DNA of 64,000 nucleotides from Mesoaciditoga lauensis cd-1655R = DSM 25116 (GTDB lineage: Bacteria; Thermotogota; Thermotogae; Mesoaciditogales; Mesoaciditogaceae), in the NCBI RefSeq assembly GCF_000745455.1, contig NZ_JQJI01000002.1, positions 95,317 through 159,316 on the forward strand, read 5' to 3'. The number at the start of each line of letters is the position of its first letter. Position 1 is the stretch's first letter. Made by a program: the position numbers and the translations under genes. This document shows positions 17,081 to 25,199 of this stretch, piece by piece. The notes beneath the pieces were generated by a model, which saw only the letters and a list, made by a program, of their open reading frames with translations, was not told the origin of the DNA and did not search any database.

Positions 17081-17579
17081 AACGGATCCAAGGTATGCAG
17101 AACTTGACGAGTACATTGAACAAGTTAAGGAAAACAAAGGAGTGCTTATTGGCGTACTTCATAAAGCTCAAGAGATCTTTGGGTATCTTCCAATTGAAGT
17201 TCAGCATCACGTGGCGCAAAAATTGGGAATTCCGGATAGCACGGTTTATGGTGTGGTGACTTTTTATTCCTTTTTCACCATGAAACCACGAGGAAAGTAC
17301 CAGATAAAAGTGTGCATGGGTACGGCATGTTATGTGAAAGGTGGCAATAAGCTTTTAGAAAGATTACGAGAAGAATTGAACATTAAAGGAGAAGAGCCAA
17401 CTGAGGATGGGCTTTTTTCCATTCATGAAGTTAGATGTTTGGGTGCTTGCAGCATGGCACCAGTTGTGTTAATAGGCGAAAGAGATTTTCATGGAAGAGT
17501 AACGCCGGATATGATACCTCAAATTCTTGAAGAGTACAGGAAGAAGGAGGAGAAGAAAGATGAAAATAAAGAGTCTTGA
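17064..17579 (+). CDS. hydC: Hydrogenase/NADH dehydrogenase 24-kDa-like subunit HydC (NuoE type)
   Basis: This [2Fe-2S] thioredoxin-like subunit passes electrons between NADH:flavin chemistry on HydB and the rest of the hydrogenase. The GTG at 17064 has a GGAGGTGG site just upstream. The roughly 171 residues show an N-terminal helical region (VLHKAQEIFGYLP, typical of NuoE) and cluster ligands in CMGTACYVKGG and CLGACSMAPV. It overlaps the ATPase gene before it and the small [2Fe-2S] gene after it. Confidence 0.93.
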   Translation: MPTILETDPRYAELDEYIEQVKENKGVLIGVLHKAQEIFGYLPIEVQHHVAQKLGIPDSTVYGVVTFYSFFTMKPRGKYQIKVCMGTACYVKGGNKLLERLREELNIKGEEPTEDGLFSIHEVRCLGACSMAPVVLIGERDFHGRVTPDMIPQILEEYRKKEEKKDENKES

Positions 17580-17934
17580 AGAGTTGCAAAAGATAAAAGA
17601 AGAATTCTCTAAAAATTTGAAATGGAGAGATTCAAAGAAAAGGGGAAGGATAGTCGTGGCCATGGGCACATGTGGTATCAGCGCTGGAGCAAAGGAAACG
17701 CTGAGAGCCATAGTGGATGAGCTTGATAAAAACTCCATAGACGATATAGCGGTTATTCAATCCGGATGCATGGGATTGTGTGAAGTTGAGCCAACTGTCG
17801 AGGTCCAAATTGGAGAAGAAGAACCAGTTGTATATGGGCATGTGGATGAAAAGCAAGCGAGGAGAATTGTGAAAGAGCATATCATAAACGGGAAGATCTT
17901 GAGTGACATTCTTGTGAAACGTGGAAAGGTTTAA
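17560..17934 (+). CDS. Small thioredoxin-like [2Fe-2S] protein
   Basis: This 124-residue protein is commonly found between the NuoE- and NuoF-like genes of Thermotogota and clostridial hydrogenases. It has a ferredoxin-like thioredoxin fold with only three visible Cys, in MGTCGISAGA and SGCMGLCEVEP. The position occupied by the first Cys in HydC and HydB (CMGTAC, CAGGAC) is Met here. Whether it still binds a cluster is open. The ATG at 17560 is inside the end of hydC and follows GAAGGAGGAG. Confidence 0.85.
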   Translation: MKIKSLEELQKIKEEFSKNLKWRDSKKRGRIVVAMGTCGISAGAKETLRAIVDELDKNSIDDIAVIQSGCMGLCEVEPTVEVQIGEEEPVVYGHVDEKQARRIVKEHIINGKILSDILVKRGKV

Positions 17935-17949
17935 ACGGGAGGTGAGCAA

Positions 17950-19770
17950 ATGCCAGTTGAAAATACCATCTTAATTTGTGCTGGTGGAGCATGCATATCT
18001 TCAGGAGAAGAATCTGTTAAATCGGTTTTGGAAGAAGAATTGAAAAAATACAATTTGGACGAAGTTGTGAAGGTCATAGAAACAGGTTGTATGGGAGCTT
18101 GCAACCTTGGCCCTATTATGATAGTGTATCCAGAAGGAGTTTTTTACCAAAAGCTCAAGCCACAAGACGCAAAGAAAATAGTGGAAGAGCACCTTTTAAA
18201 AGGAAGAGTGGTTTCTTCTTTGCTTTACAAGGGGCCTACTGGGACCATAAAGCCAAGGGTTAAAGAAGAGCTCCCGTTCTTCACAAGACAAGTTAAGATC
18301 GCTACAAGGAATTTAGGGCTTATCGATCCTTTTAACATAGATGAATATATAGCAAATGATGGATATTTTGCTCTAAGTAAGGTGTTGAAATCCTCTCCCG
18401 AATGGGTCATAGAAGAGATAAAGAAAAGTGGATTAAGAGGAAGAGGTGGTGCGGGGTTCCCAACTGGTTTGAAATGGGAATTCACACGAAAATCCGCCGC
18501 AGAAGAGAAATATGTTATTTGCAATGCAGACGAAGGAGATCCTGGAGCGTTCATGGATAGATCTGTGTTGGAAGGAGACCCTCATACTATAATCGAAGGC
18601 ATGGAAATAGCCGGTTATGCCATTGGAGCTAAAAAGGGTTACATATATGTCAGGGCTGAATATCCTTTAGCCATTGAAAGGCTTAACCACGCCATTTCTC
18701 AAGCAAAGAAATACGGACTCCTTGGCGAAAACATACTCAACACAGATTTTTCTTTCGATATTGAGTTAAGAATAGGTGCAGGAGCCTTTGTATGTGGTGA
18801 AGAGACGGCTCTTATTCAATCTGTTGAAGGCTTGCGCGGTCAACCCATCCAAAAGCCACCGTATCCTGCCCAAAAGGGTGTGTGGGGTAAGCCTACTCTG
18901 ATAAACAACGTCGAAACGCTGGCAAACATTCCAGTTATCATAAATAAAGGAGCAGAATGGTTTTCCTCCATAGGAACAGAAAAATCAAAAGGGACCAAAG
19001 TTTTTGCGCTCTCCGGGAAGATAAACAACGCTGGCTTGGTGGAAGTGCCAATGGGAACGACTTTAAGGGAGATAATATTTGAAATAGGCGGTGGAATTCC
19101 CAACGGGAAAAAATTCAAAGCAGTTCAAACCGGCGGTCCTTCGGGAGGCTGTATACCTGCTGAATATTTAGATACGCCGGTTGATTACGAATCTCTTACC
19201 AAGTTGGGAACTATAATGGGTTCAGGCGGAATGGTCGTGATGGATGAAGATACGTGTATGGTTGATGTGGCTAGATATTTTCTTCAATTCAGTGCTGACG
19301 AGTCTTGTGGAAAGTGTACACCTTGCCGGGAAGGAACCAAAAGAATGCTTGAGATATTGGATAAAATAGTTGAAGGAAGAGGCGAGATGAGTGATATAGA
19401 AGCGCTTGAAAATCTTGCTCTTACCATAAAAGATAGCGCTCTGTGTGGGCTTGGGCAGACGGCTCCAAATCCAGTTCTTTCCACATTGAGATATTTCAGA
19501 GATGAATATGAAGCACATATAAAAGAGAAAAGATGTCCAGCAAAATCATGTAAATCATTGATAGCTTATAGAATAGATCCAAACGCTTGTGTCGGATGTA
19601 CAGCCTGCGCACGAGCTTGCCCTGTAAATGCGATAGATGGGAAAGTTAGGCAAACTCATAAAATTGATCAGCAAGCGTGTATTAAATGCGGAAGTTGTTA
19701 TGAAGTATGTCGTTTTGACGCCGTTAAAAAAGTAGACTCTGTTGATCTGTTGAAATCATCTGCTGTGTGA
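17950..19770 (+). CDS. hydB: Bifurcating hydrogenase NAD(P)H/FMN subunit HydB (NuoF type)
   Basis: This 606-residue subunit is the site of NADH oxidation and proposed electron bifurcation. An N-terminal thioredoxin-like [2Fe-2S] domain (CAGGAC, GCMGAC) is followed by the NADH/FMN domain (GLRGRGGAGFPTG, NADEGDPGAFMDR), the SLBB region and the C-terminal NuoF [4Fe-4S] motif SCGKCTPCREG. Two extra ferredoxin motifs (CVGCTACARACP, CIKCGSCYEVC) close the protein. It ends the operon. No clear terminator follows; a GC-rich hairpin and repeats lie in the next 680 bp. Confidence 0.95.
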   Translation: MPVENTILICAGGACISSGEESVKSVLEEELKKYNLDEVVKVIETGCMGACNLGPIMIVYPEGVFYQKLKPQDAKKIVEEHLLKGRVVSSLLYKGPTGTIKPRVKEELPFFTRQVKIATRNLGLIDPFNIDEYIANDGYFALSKVLKSSPEWVIEEIKKSGLRGRGGAGFPTGLKWEFTRKSAAEEKYVICNADEGDPGAFMDRSVLEGDPHTIIEGMEIAGYAIGAKKGYIYVRAEYPLAIERLNHAISQAKKYGLLGENILNTDFSFDIELRIGAGAFVCGEETALIQSVEGLRGQPIQKPPYPAQKGVWGKPTLINNVETLANIPVIINKGAEWFSSIGTEKSKGTKVFALSGKINNAGLVEVPMGTTLREIIFEIGGGIPNGKKFKAVQTGGPSGGCIPAEYLDTPVDYESLTKLGTIMGSGGMVVMDEDTCMVDVARYFLQFSADESCGKCTPCREGTKRMLEILDKIVEGRGEMSDIEALENLALTIKDSALCGLGQTAPNPVLSTLRYFRDEYEAHIKEKRCPAKSCKSLIAYRIDPNACVGCTACARACPVNAIDGKVRQTHKIDQQACIKCGSCYEVCRFDAVKKVDSVDLLKSSAV

Positions 19771-19920
19771 TTTAAATTATGCGAGTCGAATTAAGTAAAA
19801 TACTCATTTTTTTGTGTCAAGTTTAAGAAATCAATTGGAAATGAACTCTTCTCGCTATTTTATGGACATTCTGCCCCACACGCATGGAAAAAGTGTTGAC
19901 GAAGTCATTTCCATATAAGT

Positions 19921-19968
19921 CTGTCCCCGCTTGTAGGGGAAGTGGCGGCGAAGCCGGCGTAGGGGCAG
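19921..19968. repeat. GC-rich palindromic sequence
   Basis: This island is far richer in GC than its surroundings. It starts CTGTCCCCGC and ends GGGGCAG, so its ends pair, with inner CCCC..GGGG and GGCGGCGAAGCCGGC hairpins. It is single-copy in the window and looks like an imported palindromic unit. The flanking bases from 19771 show no gene. Confidence 0.45.
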
Positions 19969-20025
19969 AGTTTTGATGGTAAACTAAAGAGAAGAGATAA
20001 CGAATCCTACTCCACCATTTGGAAT

Positions 20026-20398
20026 TTTGTCAAAACTGATTTAGACGTATATCCATACAAGATGTGAAAGAACAAATAAGAGTTTTTTCATCCCTCGAAG
20101 TACTTGTCAGAACATATGAGCTCTCCATCTGGAGATTCATAAATATGAGGTTGAGAGGCACAGGACGTGCCGAGAAAGCGAAGCCTCACGGACGAGTGTC
20201 TGAGCGTGCATCATATTTTGAATTGTAAGATGGAAAGAAGAGCGAATCCGTTCTGACAGGACTTCGAAAAAAATCACCTTGACTGCTTGGAAAGCGGTAG
20301 TAAAATGTCAAAGGATGCTATTATTCGAAATATGTTATCCACACAATTTGGTAAAGACGCTCGGAGAGAATTGAAAAGAAAATTCACGCACACCGGTA
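20026..20398 (+). repeat. Chimeric palindromic repeat: type-2 arm plus type-1 core
   Basis: The left part (GTCAAAACTGATTTAGACG, then ATCCATACAAGATGTGA) matches the type-2 arm. From 20096 to 20266 it is a complete 171-bp type-1 core with both GGA-loop hairpins. The right flank (GCTTGGAAAGCGGTAG, then TAAAATGTCAAAGGATG) matches the flank of the 61.4-kb copy and ends near a TTCACGCACA motif like the terminal repeat. Confidence 0.75.
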
Positions 20399-20410
20399 GA
20401 ATGATGAAAA

Positions 20411-20434
20411 GCGAGGCAAAAGCCTCGCTTTTTT
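20411..20434. terminator. Bidirectional terminator
   Basis: GCGAGGC-AAAA-GCCTCGC is followed by TTTTTT on the plus strand and preceded by AAAA, so it can also stop the minus-strand AhpD-like gene whose stop is at 20456. Confidence 0.8.
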
Positions 20435-20455
20435 AAGGGAGTGTTCTTCAGTTTC

Positions 20456-20818
20456 TTATTTCGCTCCAAATTGATCGCACGCGTCTATAACATATCTTAT
20501 ATACGCAACAGCTGGTCCACCACCCATTAATCCGGCAACCAATGCTGATTCAAGTATTTCTTGGCGTGTGGCACCTTCTTTTATGGCGTTTTTTGTATGG
20601 AAAGCTATACAATATGGACAGTGAGCTGTTATTCCAAGCGCTATTGACATTAATTCTTTTATCTTTGTTGAAAGCGCCCCTGGTTTCTCAGCTTGTTTCA
20701 CGAATTCCATTAACGCTTTTGCGTATCCCGGTTCAGCTTTCCCAGCTTCTTTCAGCAAATCCATGAATTGATCGTAGTAGTGATTCATGTCAGCGGCTAA
20801 CGGTTTTTTCTCTTCCAT
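20456..20818 (-). CDS. AhpD-like / carboxymuconolactone decarboxylase family protein
   Basis: The 120-residue protein has the CMD/AhpD helical domain with the redox-type CPYCIAFH motif (Cys-X2-Cys and the nearby His), as in peroxidase-partner AhpD proteins. An enzymatic decarboxylase role is unlikely; a thiol-dependent antioxidant role is inferred. The ATG at 20818 follows AAAGGGG at normal distance. It is monocistronic, with a terminator just downstream. Confidence 0.87.
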   Translation of the reverse strand: MEEKKPLAADMNHYYDQFMDLLKEAGKAEPGYAKALMEFVKQAEKPGALSTKIKELMSIALGITAHCPYCIAFHTKNAIKEGATRQEILESALVAGLMGGGPAVAYIRYVIDACDQFGAK

Positions 20819-20987
20819 TTTTCTCACCCCTTTGTGAAATATTTAACTCATACTTATTATAGCACTATTTGTTCTTTTTTTCACGTTAAATGTTAAGAAG
20901 TTTTTTTGATTCAAAGTAAATTCATTTTCTAAAATTATACGATTGTTTAAATGAGAAAATGGTTCTCATGTTGTAAGAAGAATTTTT

Positions 20988-21154
20988 GAAGTTTTGTCAA
21001 AACCGATTCAGACGTATACCCACACAAGATGCTCATAACAGAGCCCGCTGCATACAAACGTCCTGTTAGATTCGCTTTCTCGGCACGTCCTGTGCCTCCA
21101 ACTCTGTTATTTCGCATCTTGTGTGGCGTCTTCATATGTTTTGACAGAAACTAC
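20988..21154 (+). repeat. Complete type-2 palindromic repeat
   Basis: The left arm GAAGTTTTGTCAAAACCG is mirrored on the right by the complement of GTTTTGACAGAAACTAC, and ACACAAGATGC pairs with GCATCTTGTGT. The apex, read on the minus strand, holds GGCACAGGACGTGCC and AACAGGACGTT hairpins around CGAGAAAGCGAA. AATTTTT occurs directly at both ends (20981-20987 and 21156-21162), a possible 7-bp duplication, although the sequence is AT-rich. It sits 24 bp from the next element. Confidence 0.8.
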
Positions 21155-21178
21155 AAATTTTTATTATCGTATAATGGA

Positions 21179-21539
21179 CTCAACCTGTGCGTCAATGTTA
21201 CAAAGCATTTCAAAAAGGGATTAAATCTCACTCTCGAAGTACTTGTCAGAACGTATGAGCTCCCCGTCTGAAGATTCAAAATATGAGGTTGAGAGGCACA
21301 GGACGTGCCGAGAAAGCGAAGCACTCACGGACGAGTGTCTGAGCGTGCCTCATATTTTGAATTGGAAGGCGGAAAGAAGAGCGAATTCGTTCTGACAGGA
21401 CTTCGAAAAAATTGCTTTGACCGCTTGGAAAGCGGGTTTTAAATCAAAAAGTGTTGTTAAATGCTGCTTATATGTTTTCATAGAAAATTTTTGTAATGTC
21501 TCTTGTAATACTTTTCGTAATGTTCACGCACAACATGAG
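21179..21539 (+). mobile_element. Full miniature palindromic element, short form, with 7-bp target duplication
   Basis: This 361-bp element starts CTCAACCTGTGCGTCAATG and ends ATGTTCACGCACAACATGAG, which form imperfect terminal inverted repeats. The core is 21235-21405 (171 bp). TAATGGA is repeated exactly at 21172-21178 and 21540-21546, the expected trace of transposition. The ORFs that cross it on both strands are by-products of the palindrome. The 875-bp gap before gpsA holds this, the type-2 copy and a short AT-rich promoter region. Confidence 0.88.
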
Positions 21540-21693
21540 TAATGGAAAACAATGATTAGGTGATAAGCTCAGAGTCTAATAAATTAGTAGGGATAGATTC
21601 AAATGAAAAACAGGGGAAGGAGTTGGTTGACTTTTTTGGGCCTGGCATACTTTAAATTCAGCATGGAATAAATCAGACAAAAAGGAGGATAAG

Positions 21694-22656
21694 ATGAAAA
21701 TATCGGTTATAGGGGCTGGAAGCTGGTCAACGGCTATGGCAAAGGTACTTTCACAAAAGGGGCATGAAGTTACGTTATGTGCTAGAAAGGAAGAAGATGC
21801 CAAAAGGATGGAACTAGAAGGAGAAAATTTGAAACATCTTGCAGGTGTTGATTTACCGAAAAAACTCAATTTTTCCTCATTTAAAAAGATTCCCCCTTCA
21901 GAGGTAGTGGTTTTTGGAGTGCCTGCCCAGCATGTTAGGGACGTTTTAAAAGAGATTGAGTTCGAAACACACGGAATAGTAAACTTGGCAAAAGGATTGG
22001 AAATAAAAACACTTAAAAGAATGGAAGAAGTTTTTAAAGAATTCACAGATGTACCTTATGCAACTATTTCCGGGCCGAGTCATGCCGAAGAGGTGGCAAG
22101 GGAGATTCCCACAAGTGTCGTAGTGTCTTCCAGAAAACGCGAATTTGCCGAGGAAATTCAGAAAGAATTCAGCACGAATAGATTCAGGCTGTATCTTAAC
22201 GATGATCTTAGTGGCGTGGAAATTGGAGGAGCATTGAAAAATGTTATAGCCATCGCGGCAGGGGTGCTAGATGGATTTGGTGGATGGGATAACTCGAAAG
22301 CTGCGCTGATCACACGGGGCTTGGCAGAGATAACGAGGATAGGAATAAAATTGGGCGCCGATCAAAAGACGTTTATGGGTTTGTCCGGCTTGGGAGATCT
22401 GGTGGTCACGTGTACAAGCAGATATAGCAGGAATAGAACGATAGGCGAGATGATAGGAAAAGGCGGAATGTTTTCCGATGATAGCAATTTTGTAGTTGAA
22501 GGCGCTTACACGGTTGTGGCGGAATTAAAGTTGGCAAAAAAGTTGAAGGTGGATACTCCCATTGCACGAGCTGTTTATGCTCTGATATACGAACATAAAT
22601 CTCCTTTTGAGCTTATAGAGAAACTCATGAAGAGGCCGTTAAAAGAGGAATGGTAA
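21694..22656 (+). CDS. gpsA: Glycerol-3-phosphate dehydrogenase [NAD(P)+]
   Basis: GpsA reduces dihydroxyacetone phosphate to sn-glycerol 3-phosphate for phospholipid synthesis. The 320-residue cytosolic enzyme has the Rossmann motif GAGSWSTAMA at the N terminus, the substrate-site SGPSHAEEVA, the catalytic Lys in GGALKNVIAIAAG and the SGLGDLVVTCTS..RNR C-terminal signature. The start follows AAAGGAGG. Its TAA stop belongs to the 7-bp target duplicated by the insertion directly downstream. Confidence 0.95.
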   Translation: MKISVIGAGSWSTAMAKVLSQKGHEVTLCARKEEDAKRMELEGENLKHLAGVDLPKKLNFSSFKKIPPSEVVVFGVPAQHVRDVLKEIEFETHGIVNLAKGLEIKTLKRMEEVFKEFTDVPYATISGPSHAEEVAREIPTSVVVSSRKREFAEEIQKEFSTNRFRLYLNDDLSGVEIGGALKNVIAIAAGVLDGFGGWDNSKAALITRGLAEITRIGIKLGADQKTFMGLSGLGDLVVTCTSRYSRNRTIGEMIGKGGMFSDDSNFVVEGAYTVVAELKLAKKLKVDTPIARAVYALIYEHKSPFELIEKLMKRPLKEEW

Positions 22657-23103
22657 CTCACATTGAGCTTCTATGTTAAAAGTTAAAAAGTATCATCAAT
22701 ACCAAACATTGCAAATAACCAAATTAACTAAAATGAGACTAAAAGCACGTGAAAAGCAACTACAAAGCACGAAGCTAATCAAGAAATTAATTCTCATCCT
22801 CGAAGTACTTGTCAGAACATATGAGTTTTCCATCTGAAGACTCATAAAAACGAAGTTGGGAAACACACGGATGTGTTGAGAAAGCGAGGCACTCGCGGAT
22901 GAGTGTCTGAGCGTGCCTCGTTTTTTGAGTCGTAAGATGGATAAGAGAGCGAATCCGTTCTGACAAGCACTTCGAAAAAAATGCCTTGACAGCTTGGAAA
23001 GCGGGTTTTAAATCAAAAGTATCGTCAAATGTGGTTCACATGTTCTCATAGGGAGATTAATGCTTCTTGTAATACCTTTCGTAACGTTCGCGCACAGCAT
23101 GAG
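22657..23103 (+). mobile_element. Full miniature palindromic element, long form, inserted at the gpsA stop codon
   Basis: This 447-bp element begins CTCACATTG and ends CGCACAGCATGAG. The core is 22801-22974. Its apical hairpin reads CACACGGATGTG in place of GGCACAGGACGTGCC. Between the left terminal repeat and the core it carries an extra segment of about 90 bp (AACATTGCAAATAACC to ACTACAAAGCACGAAG) shared with the 55.0- and 61.4-kb copies. ATGGTAA is repeated exactly at 22650-22656 (ending in the gpsA stop) and 23104-23110. Confidence 0.88.
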
Positions 23104-23178
23104 ATGGTAATGATTTTATGTAAACACAATATTTTGTTTGTATGACGTATTAATTTTCTTATCGTTTTTTTAGTTAAC

Positions 23179-23207
23179 TTGACAACTTGTTAAGAGTGAG
23201 ATATAAT
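23179..23207 (+). promoter_or_regulatory. Strong promoter of the oligopeptide transporter operon
   Basis: TTGACA (23179-23184), a 17-bp spacer and TATAAT (23202-23207) match the vegetative consensus exactly. The start codon lies about 55 bp beyond. Confidence 0.85.
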
Positions 23208-23265
23208 TTCTATTGCATTTCTCCTAACTGGAGAGAAAAATATAATTTGAAGGGGGGCTTCATGC

Positions 23266-25107
23266 GTGAGAAAAGCAATATTTTTGGTAGCACTTATGAT
23301 CCTTGCGCTCGGAGTGCTATCGCTCGCAGGAGGCACAGTAAATTACGCTTTGGTCTCAAACATCACGACTCTTAACATTTGGTCTATGTTGGGACCAAAT
23401 GCAACGGCCTGGAATTTCTACGTGGGCTTAACTAAGTACGGTGCATTGTACACGTTGTCTGACGTAACCTTTGCAGTTGTTCCGTCTTTAGCCGACGGGA
23501 TGTGGACACCACTTAAAAAGGTTACGGAAGACGGTACGACAATGTACGTCACGACAGTTCATCTTTTGAAAGGTGTTAAATGGTCGGATGGTACACCTTT
23601 CACAGCAGACGATGTGGTATTTTCTTACGAAGTACCGTTCAAGCTCAAAATACCTGGCAACTGGATGAGTAACCTTGATCCAAGTGTTTTTGCCAAGATT
23701 GAAAAGGTTGACGATTACACGGTCAAGATCTACATCCACAAACTGAGTGGGAAATTCATCTATGGTGTGCTTCAAAGCACAATCGTCCAGAAGAAATACT
23801 GGGAACCAGTCTACGAAAAAGCTCTCAAGCAACACGATCCGGCGAAGTACATGATGTCTTACGGCCCAGTTTTAGATGAGCCATCAATTGGGGCTTTCAC
23901 AGTTCCAAAATGGCAAAAAGGTGCTTTCGTCGTAAACCAAGCGGTAAAAGATTACAGCTTTAAAGGTCAAGAAGAGATAGAATATGAAAACGGCGCAGTG
24001 CGTTACATAACGCCAACTCTTGGATTGGATCAGACGTTCTACGGAAAAGCTGAAGGAAAAGTACTTCACGACTTCACGGTTGGTCCGTACGTAGATTCGA
24101 TCATATTCAGGATCTACCAGAACCAATCAGCAGCTATCCAAGCTTTGTTGAAAGGGACTGTTGACTTCGTGCTCAATCCGAATGGATTGCAAAAGGGATT
24201 CCAAGCTCAGTTGAAATCCAATCCACACATAAAGATGGTTTCCAACCCGGCTAACGGCTTCCGCTACATTGCTTTCAACATGAGACGCTATCCAATGAGC
24301 TTGAAAGCTTTCCGTGTGGCAATTGCTTACCTTGTAGATAGAGATCTTCTCTGCAACAAGATACTTCAAGGAGTGGCCATACCTTTGGCAACGGTCGTTC
24401 CACCAGGTAATGCGTTCTGGTATGACAAGAACGTTAAGCCTTACGGCGAAGGCATGACGACAGCTCAAAGGTACGAAGCAGCCATAAAGGTGCTTAAAGA
24501 TGCTGGTTTTAAATGGTTGGTTGAGCCTAAACTCAAGAACGGACAACTTGTCCAGCGTGGTATGGGTCTTATCGCTCCAAATGGAAAGCTGATTAAATCG
24601 ATAAAACTCATGGCTCCTTCTGCTGGATACGATCCTATGAGGGCAACAGCTGCTCTTTGGATTGAGAAGTGGGCAAACGATATAGGCATACCGATAGTGG
24701 CAGATTTGACCTCATTCAACAACATCGTCAGCGCAGTTTGGGATCAGAAGTACAACTTTGACATCTACATGCTTGGTTGGGGTCTTACCATTTATCCAGA
24801 TTATCTGAGAGACTTCTTCTATTCAAAGAACGGTATCAATCCTGGAGATTGGAACACTCCCGGATACAACAATCCTGAATTCGATAAAGTCGCTGATGAG
24901 TTCATAGATCAAACGGATATGAAAAAAGCACAACAGTATGCTTACAAACTTCAAGAAATGCTTGCTAAGGATGTTCCATACGTTGTTCTATTCACATCTC
25001 CTATAGTGGAAGCTTATAGGGATAGAATATCCTTTGCTTACACGAAAGTGCTCGATGGAATTCAAGGCACAAATGGAGAGAAAGCTTACGTCAAAATCGT
25101 AAAATAA
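23266..25107 (+). CDS. Oligopeptide/oligosaccharide ABC transporter substrate-binding protein
   Basis: This 613-residue extracellular family-5 solute-binding protein has a signal peptide (residues 1 to about 20) and the hallmark stretch LKGVKWSDGTPFTADDVVFS. Its C-terminal repeats of aromatic residues fit the large ligand pocket. In Thermotogota such proteins may bind peptides or oligosaccharides, so the ligand is open. The GTG start follows GAAGGGGGGC. The gene is separated from the permease genes by a terminator-like hairpin, probably to make more binding protein than membrane subunits. Confidence 0.92.
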   Translation: MRKAIFLVALMILALGVLSLAGGTVNYALVSNITTLNIWSMLGPNATAWNFYVGLTKYGALYTLSDVTFAVVPSLADGMWTPLKKVTEDGTTMYVTTVHLLKGVKWSDGTPFTADDVVFSYEVPFKLKIPGNWMSNLDPSVFAKIEKVDDYTVKIYIHKLSGKFIYGVLQSTIVQKKYWEPVYEKALKQHDPAKYMMSYGPVLDEPSIGAFTVPKWQKGAFVVNQAVKDYSFKGQEEIEYENGAVRYITPTLGLDQTFYGKAEGKVLHDFTVGPYVDSIIFRIYQNQSAAIQALLKGTVDFVLNPNGLQKGFQAQLKSNPHIKMVSNPANGFRYIAFNMRRYPMSLKAFRVAIAYLVDRDLLCNKILQGVAIPLATVVPPGNAFWYDKNVKPYGEGMTTAQRYEAAIKVLKDAGFKWLVEPKLKNGQLVQRGMGLIAPNGKLIKSIKLMAPSAGYDPMRATAALWIEKWANDIGIPIVADLTSFNNIVSAVWDQKYNFDIYMLGWGLTIYPDYLRDFFYSKNGINPGDWNTPGYNNPEFDKVADEFIDQTDMKKAQQYAYKLQEMLAKDVPYVVLFTSPIVEAYRDRISFAYTKVLDGIQGTNGEKAYVKIVK

Positions 25108-25124
25108 GGATTTTGCTTTTAAAA

Positions 25125-25149
25125 GCCGGGCTTAACGCCCGGTTTTTTT
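25125..25149 (+). terminator. Intrinsic terminator/attenuator after the binding-protein gene
   Basis: CCGGGC-TTAAC-GCCCGG is followed by seven T residues, 18 bp after the stop codon and inside an otherwise continuous operon. Partial read-through would feed the downstream genes. Confidence 0.8.
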
Positions 25150-25199
25150 AAAATTTTGTTGAATTAGGAGGACTTCAAAATGATTGTGGGTGAAGATGA

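Noticed and set aside
21640..21665. TGGCATACTTTAAATTCAGC as a third sigma-54-like promoter, upstream of gpsA
   Set aside because: The distance between GG and GC is not ten bases, and no ATCCA..TGGAT dyad lies upstream.
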